NCBI GenBank assembly: GCA_003021335.1
Contig: PXQL01000025.1
Span: forward strand, 1 to 22,950
Source of the DNA: Halobacteriales archaeon QH_10_67_13
GTDB taxonomy: Archaea > Halobacteriota > Halobacteria > Halobacteriales > Haloarculaceae
Length of the DNA: 22,950 nt
Reading direction: 5' to 3'
This document shows positions 21,214 to 22,950 of the stretch, piece after piece (positions within the stretch are counted from its first letter, which is position 1; the number at the start of each line of letters is the position of its first letter). Both the position numbers and the translations under genes were made by a program. Below the pieces are notes generated by a model. The model was not told the DNA's origin, ran no database searches, and was given only the letters and a program-made list of their open reading frames with translations.

Positions 21214-22827
21214 ATGGACGCCCGCGCAGTCGATACGCTAATCGAGTGGCGCGAATGGGGCGATGCGGCGTTCGCCGAGGCCCGCGAGCGCGACGCGCCG
21301 ATCCTCTGCAACCTGCGCGCCCACTGGTGTCGGGAGTGCCGCGAGATGGACCGGACCGCGTACGCATCCCCAACTGTGGCGGCCAACCTGAACGACGGGT
21401 TCGTGCCGATCCGTGTCGACGTCGACCGCCGGCCCCGGGTCAGAGAACGCTACAATATGGGCGGGTTCCCCTCGACGGTGTTTCTCACCCCCTCCGGAGA
21501 CCTCATCACGGGCGCGACCTACCTCGGCACCGATGGGCTCCGCCAGGTACTCGAACGCGTCCGGACGGCGTGGAACGACAGGGGCGAGGAATCGGGACGG
21601 ATCCCGCGCGAACTCCGCGACGCCGACCCGCCGGCGGGCGACCTCACCCCGGAAATCGAGGCTCACATGGAGCGCGAGATCGCGGCGGCGTCCGACGAGG
21701 AGTTCGGCGGGTGGGGAACGTATCCGAAGTTTCCCCTTTCCTCGGCGATCGAGTTCGCGCTCGGCCGCTCCCCGGACAAAGCGTTCCGGACGCTCGAAGC
21801 CATCCAGACTCATCTCCACGACACCTACGCCGGCGGCTTCTTCCGCTATGCCGTCGAGCGCGACTGGGGCGAGCGCCAGACCGAGAAGACCCTCGATACC
21901 AACGCCGGGCTCTGCCGGGCGTTCGCCGCAGCGGCGCGTTACGACGACGAGTACGCCGCGCCCGCGGTGCGCACGGCGGAGTTCCTCACTACCACTCTTG
22001 CGAGCGGCGACGGGTTCGCGGCGAGCCAGGCGGGCGACGGGGCGTACTACGGCCTCCCGCCGAGCGACCGCGAGGCCGCCGATCCGCCCGCGATCGACGA
22101 CACCGTACTCGCCGGGGCGAACGGCCTCGCGATCGACGCGCTGCTCGAAACCCACACCGTCACCGGCCACGAGGGCGCACGTCGCGGAGCCGAGCGCGCG
22201 CTCGAACACCTCCTCGACGAGCTCGTCGACGACGGACGAGTGTGTCACTATCGTGACGGCGACGCGACCGGGCCCCGCGGACTGCTCGCCGACCAAGCCC
22301 GCGTCCTCGGCGCGCTCACGACCGCCGGCCAGATCCTCGGCGACGCCTGGCTCGCACCCGCCGAACGGATCGCAGAGTACACGATCGGGGAACGCCGTGA
22401 CGGATCGTCGTTCCTCGACGGCCCGCAGGAGGGGCCTGAACTGCTCTCGCGCCCGCTGCGACCGCTCGGCACGAACGTCGCAATCGCGGACGCGCTCTAC
22501 GAACTCGGAGTCCTGACAGGCGAGAATCGCTACCGGCGGGTCGCACGCGAGACGCTCGCGGCCTTCGCGGGCGCAGCCGACAGGATGGGGGTCGAGGTCG
22601 CGGGCTACGCGACGACCGCAGCGCGCGTGCTCTCGGGGACCGAAATCGCGGTCGCCGCACCCGCCGGTAGCGATCTCCACCGCGCCGCCCTCGAAGCACC
22701 AGTTCAGGGGGCGATGGTGATCCCCGACGCCGATGGCGAATCGGGCACCGCACGCATCGCTGCCGACGGCGAGTCGACGGTGGTGTCGACTCCGACGGAG
22801 CTACGCGAGCACGTCGCCGGCGGGTGA
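21214..22827 (+). CDS. DUF255 / thioredoxin-like domain protein (YyaL/SPATA20 type)
   Basis: A 537-residue protein. The N-terminal thioredoxin-like part (1-120) has IEWREWGDAAFAEARERDAP, the redox-type CxxC in AHWCRECREMD (Cys39, Cys42), and GGFPSTVFLTPSGDLI with the cis-Pro. The rest (150-520) is a six-hairpin-type alpha barrel: EFGGWGTYPKFPLSSAIEF, YAGGFFRYAVERDWGERQTE, then NGLAIDALLET and LLADQARVLGAL. This design is the spermatogenesis-associated 20/YyaL family. It is known in archaea, bacteria and animals, and its reaction is not established. The bacterial members often run near 650-700 residues, so this is a shorter archaeal form. The frame opens upstream to 20968, antisense to fxsA, so 21214 is preferred. 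Confidence 0.88.
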   Translation: MDARAVDTLIEWREWGDAAFAEARERDAPILCNLRAHWCRECREMDRTAYASPTVAANLNDGFVPIRVDVDRRPRVRERYNMGGFPSTVFLTPSGDLITGATYLGTDGLRQVLERVRTAWNDRGEESGRIPRELRDADPPAGDLTPEIEAHMEREIAAASDEEFGGWGTYPKFPLSSAIEFALGRSPDKAFRTLEAIQTHLHDTYAGGFFRYAVERDWGERQTEKTLDTNAGLCRAFAAAARYDDEYAAPAVRTAEFLTTTLASGDGFAASQAGDGAYYGLPPSDREAADPPAIDDTVLAGANGLAIDALLETHTVTGHEGARRGAERALEHLLDELVDDGRVCHYRDGDATGPRGLLADQARVLGALTTAGQILGDAWLAPAERIAEYTIGERRDGSSFLDGPQEGPELLSRPLRPLGTNVAIADALYELGVLTGENRYRRVARETLAAFAGAADRMGVEVAGYATTAARVLSGTEIAVAAPAGSDLHRAALEAPVQGAMVIPDADGESGTARIAADGESTVVSTPTELREHVAGG

Positions 22828-22842
22828 GTTCGATCTCTCGGA

Positions 22843-22950
22843 TCAGTCCGGGGAGTGCTCGTCGAGGATCGACTCGCTCCCCGCCCACTCGTCGGCGAGG
22901 AGGCCGTACTGCTCGGTGTCGCGGTGCTCCCCCTTCCGGAAGAGGTGTTC
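22843..22950 (-). CDS. Probable GNAT acetyltransferase, C-terminal fragment (window edge)
   Basis: The last 35 codons of a gene entering from the right: EHLFRKGEHRDTEQYGLLAD followed by EWAGSESILDEHSPD and a stop. The pattern E-x-x-(F)-R-K-G-x-x-x-D-x-x-x-Y-G-L-L-x-x-E-W is typical of the end of RimJ/RimL-type N-acetyltransferases. The acetyl-CoA site is outside the window, so the substrate and even the family are tentative. It converges with the DUF255 gene, 15 bp from its stop. Confidence 0.65.
   Translation of the reverse strand, partial: EHLFRKGEHRDTEQYGLLADEWAGSESILDEHSPD

Noticed and set aside
21238..22680. 480-codon minus-strand open frame
   Set aside because: Antisense shadow of the DUF255 protein, composed mainly of Arg, Gly, Val and Glu without motifs.

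Overview
The window is chromosomal DNA from a halophilic archaeon (class Halobacteria). It is strongly GC-rich and its predicted proteins are acidic. It carries archaeal information genes: a fused Kae1-Bud32, TFE, Trm56, ribosomal protein S24e and a small RFC subunit. It also has haloarchaea-type families: a Bat-like regulator with an HTH_10 domain, DUF2110 and DUF5808. Many starts have an A/T-rich TATA-like element 24-33 bp upstream of the ATG, the pattern expected for leaderless haloarchaeal transcripts. The genus cannot be fixed from the sequence alone.

Layout. 1-480: the N-terminus of a ParA/MinD-type ATPase (cut by the window edge) and a small membrane protein. 507-3870: a CrtI-type carotenoid desaturase, then a divergent NAD-salvage pair, nicotinamidase (pncA) and nicotinate phosphoribosyltransferase (pncB). 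4079-5553: a 31-codon micro-ORF overlapping a PIN-like gene, then an ITP/XTP pyrophosphatase and a DUF5808 protein. 5602-9574: Kae1-Bud32, a broken beta-propeller gene, rps24e and rfcC. 9624-12461: a 945-residue multi-sensor Bat-like regulator. 12619-13460: tRNA-Gly(CCC) and a short sensorless histidine kinase. 13707-16511: the Trm56 - TFE - DUF2110 - lipoprotein series on the plus strand. 16514-19395: a lipoprotein, two tiny membrane proteins, an amidohydrolase joined in frame to a truncated PUA protein, and a NYN-domain protein. 19396-20553: a sparse stretch with repeats and one 66-residue membrane protein. 20554-22950: tRNA-Ile(GAT), fxsA, a DUF255/thioredoxin-like protein, and the C-terminal end of a probable GNAT acetyltransferase (window edge).

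How the genes work together. PncA makes nicotinate and PncB converts it to NaMN, so the divergent pair is a compact NAD-salvage module. Trm56 and Kae1-Bud32 modify tRNA. TFE acts in transcription initiation, RfcC in clamp loading, and the Ham1-type enzyme in nucleotide-pool cleaning.

No CRISPR array, transposase, integrase, restriction system or recognisable defence island was found. The points most worth a second look are three gene-decay or gene-junction events: the frameshifted propeller, the PUA/amidohydrolase in-frame join, and an fxsA frame with no stop before a tRNA. A fourth is the PIN-like gene with its overlapping micro-ORF and a palindrome over its promoter.
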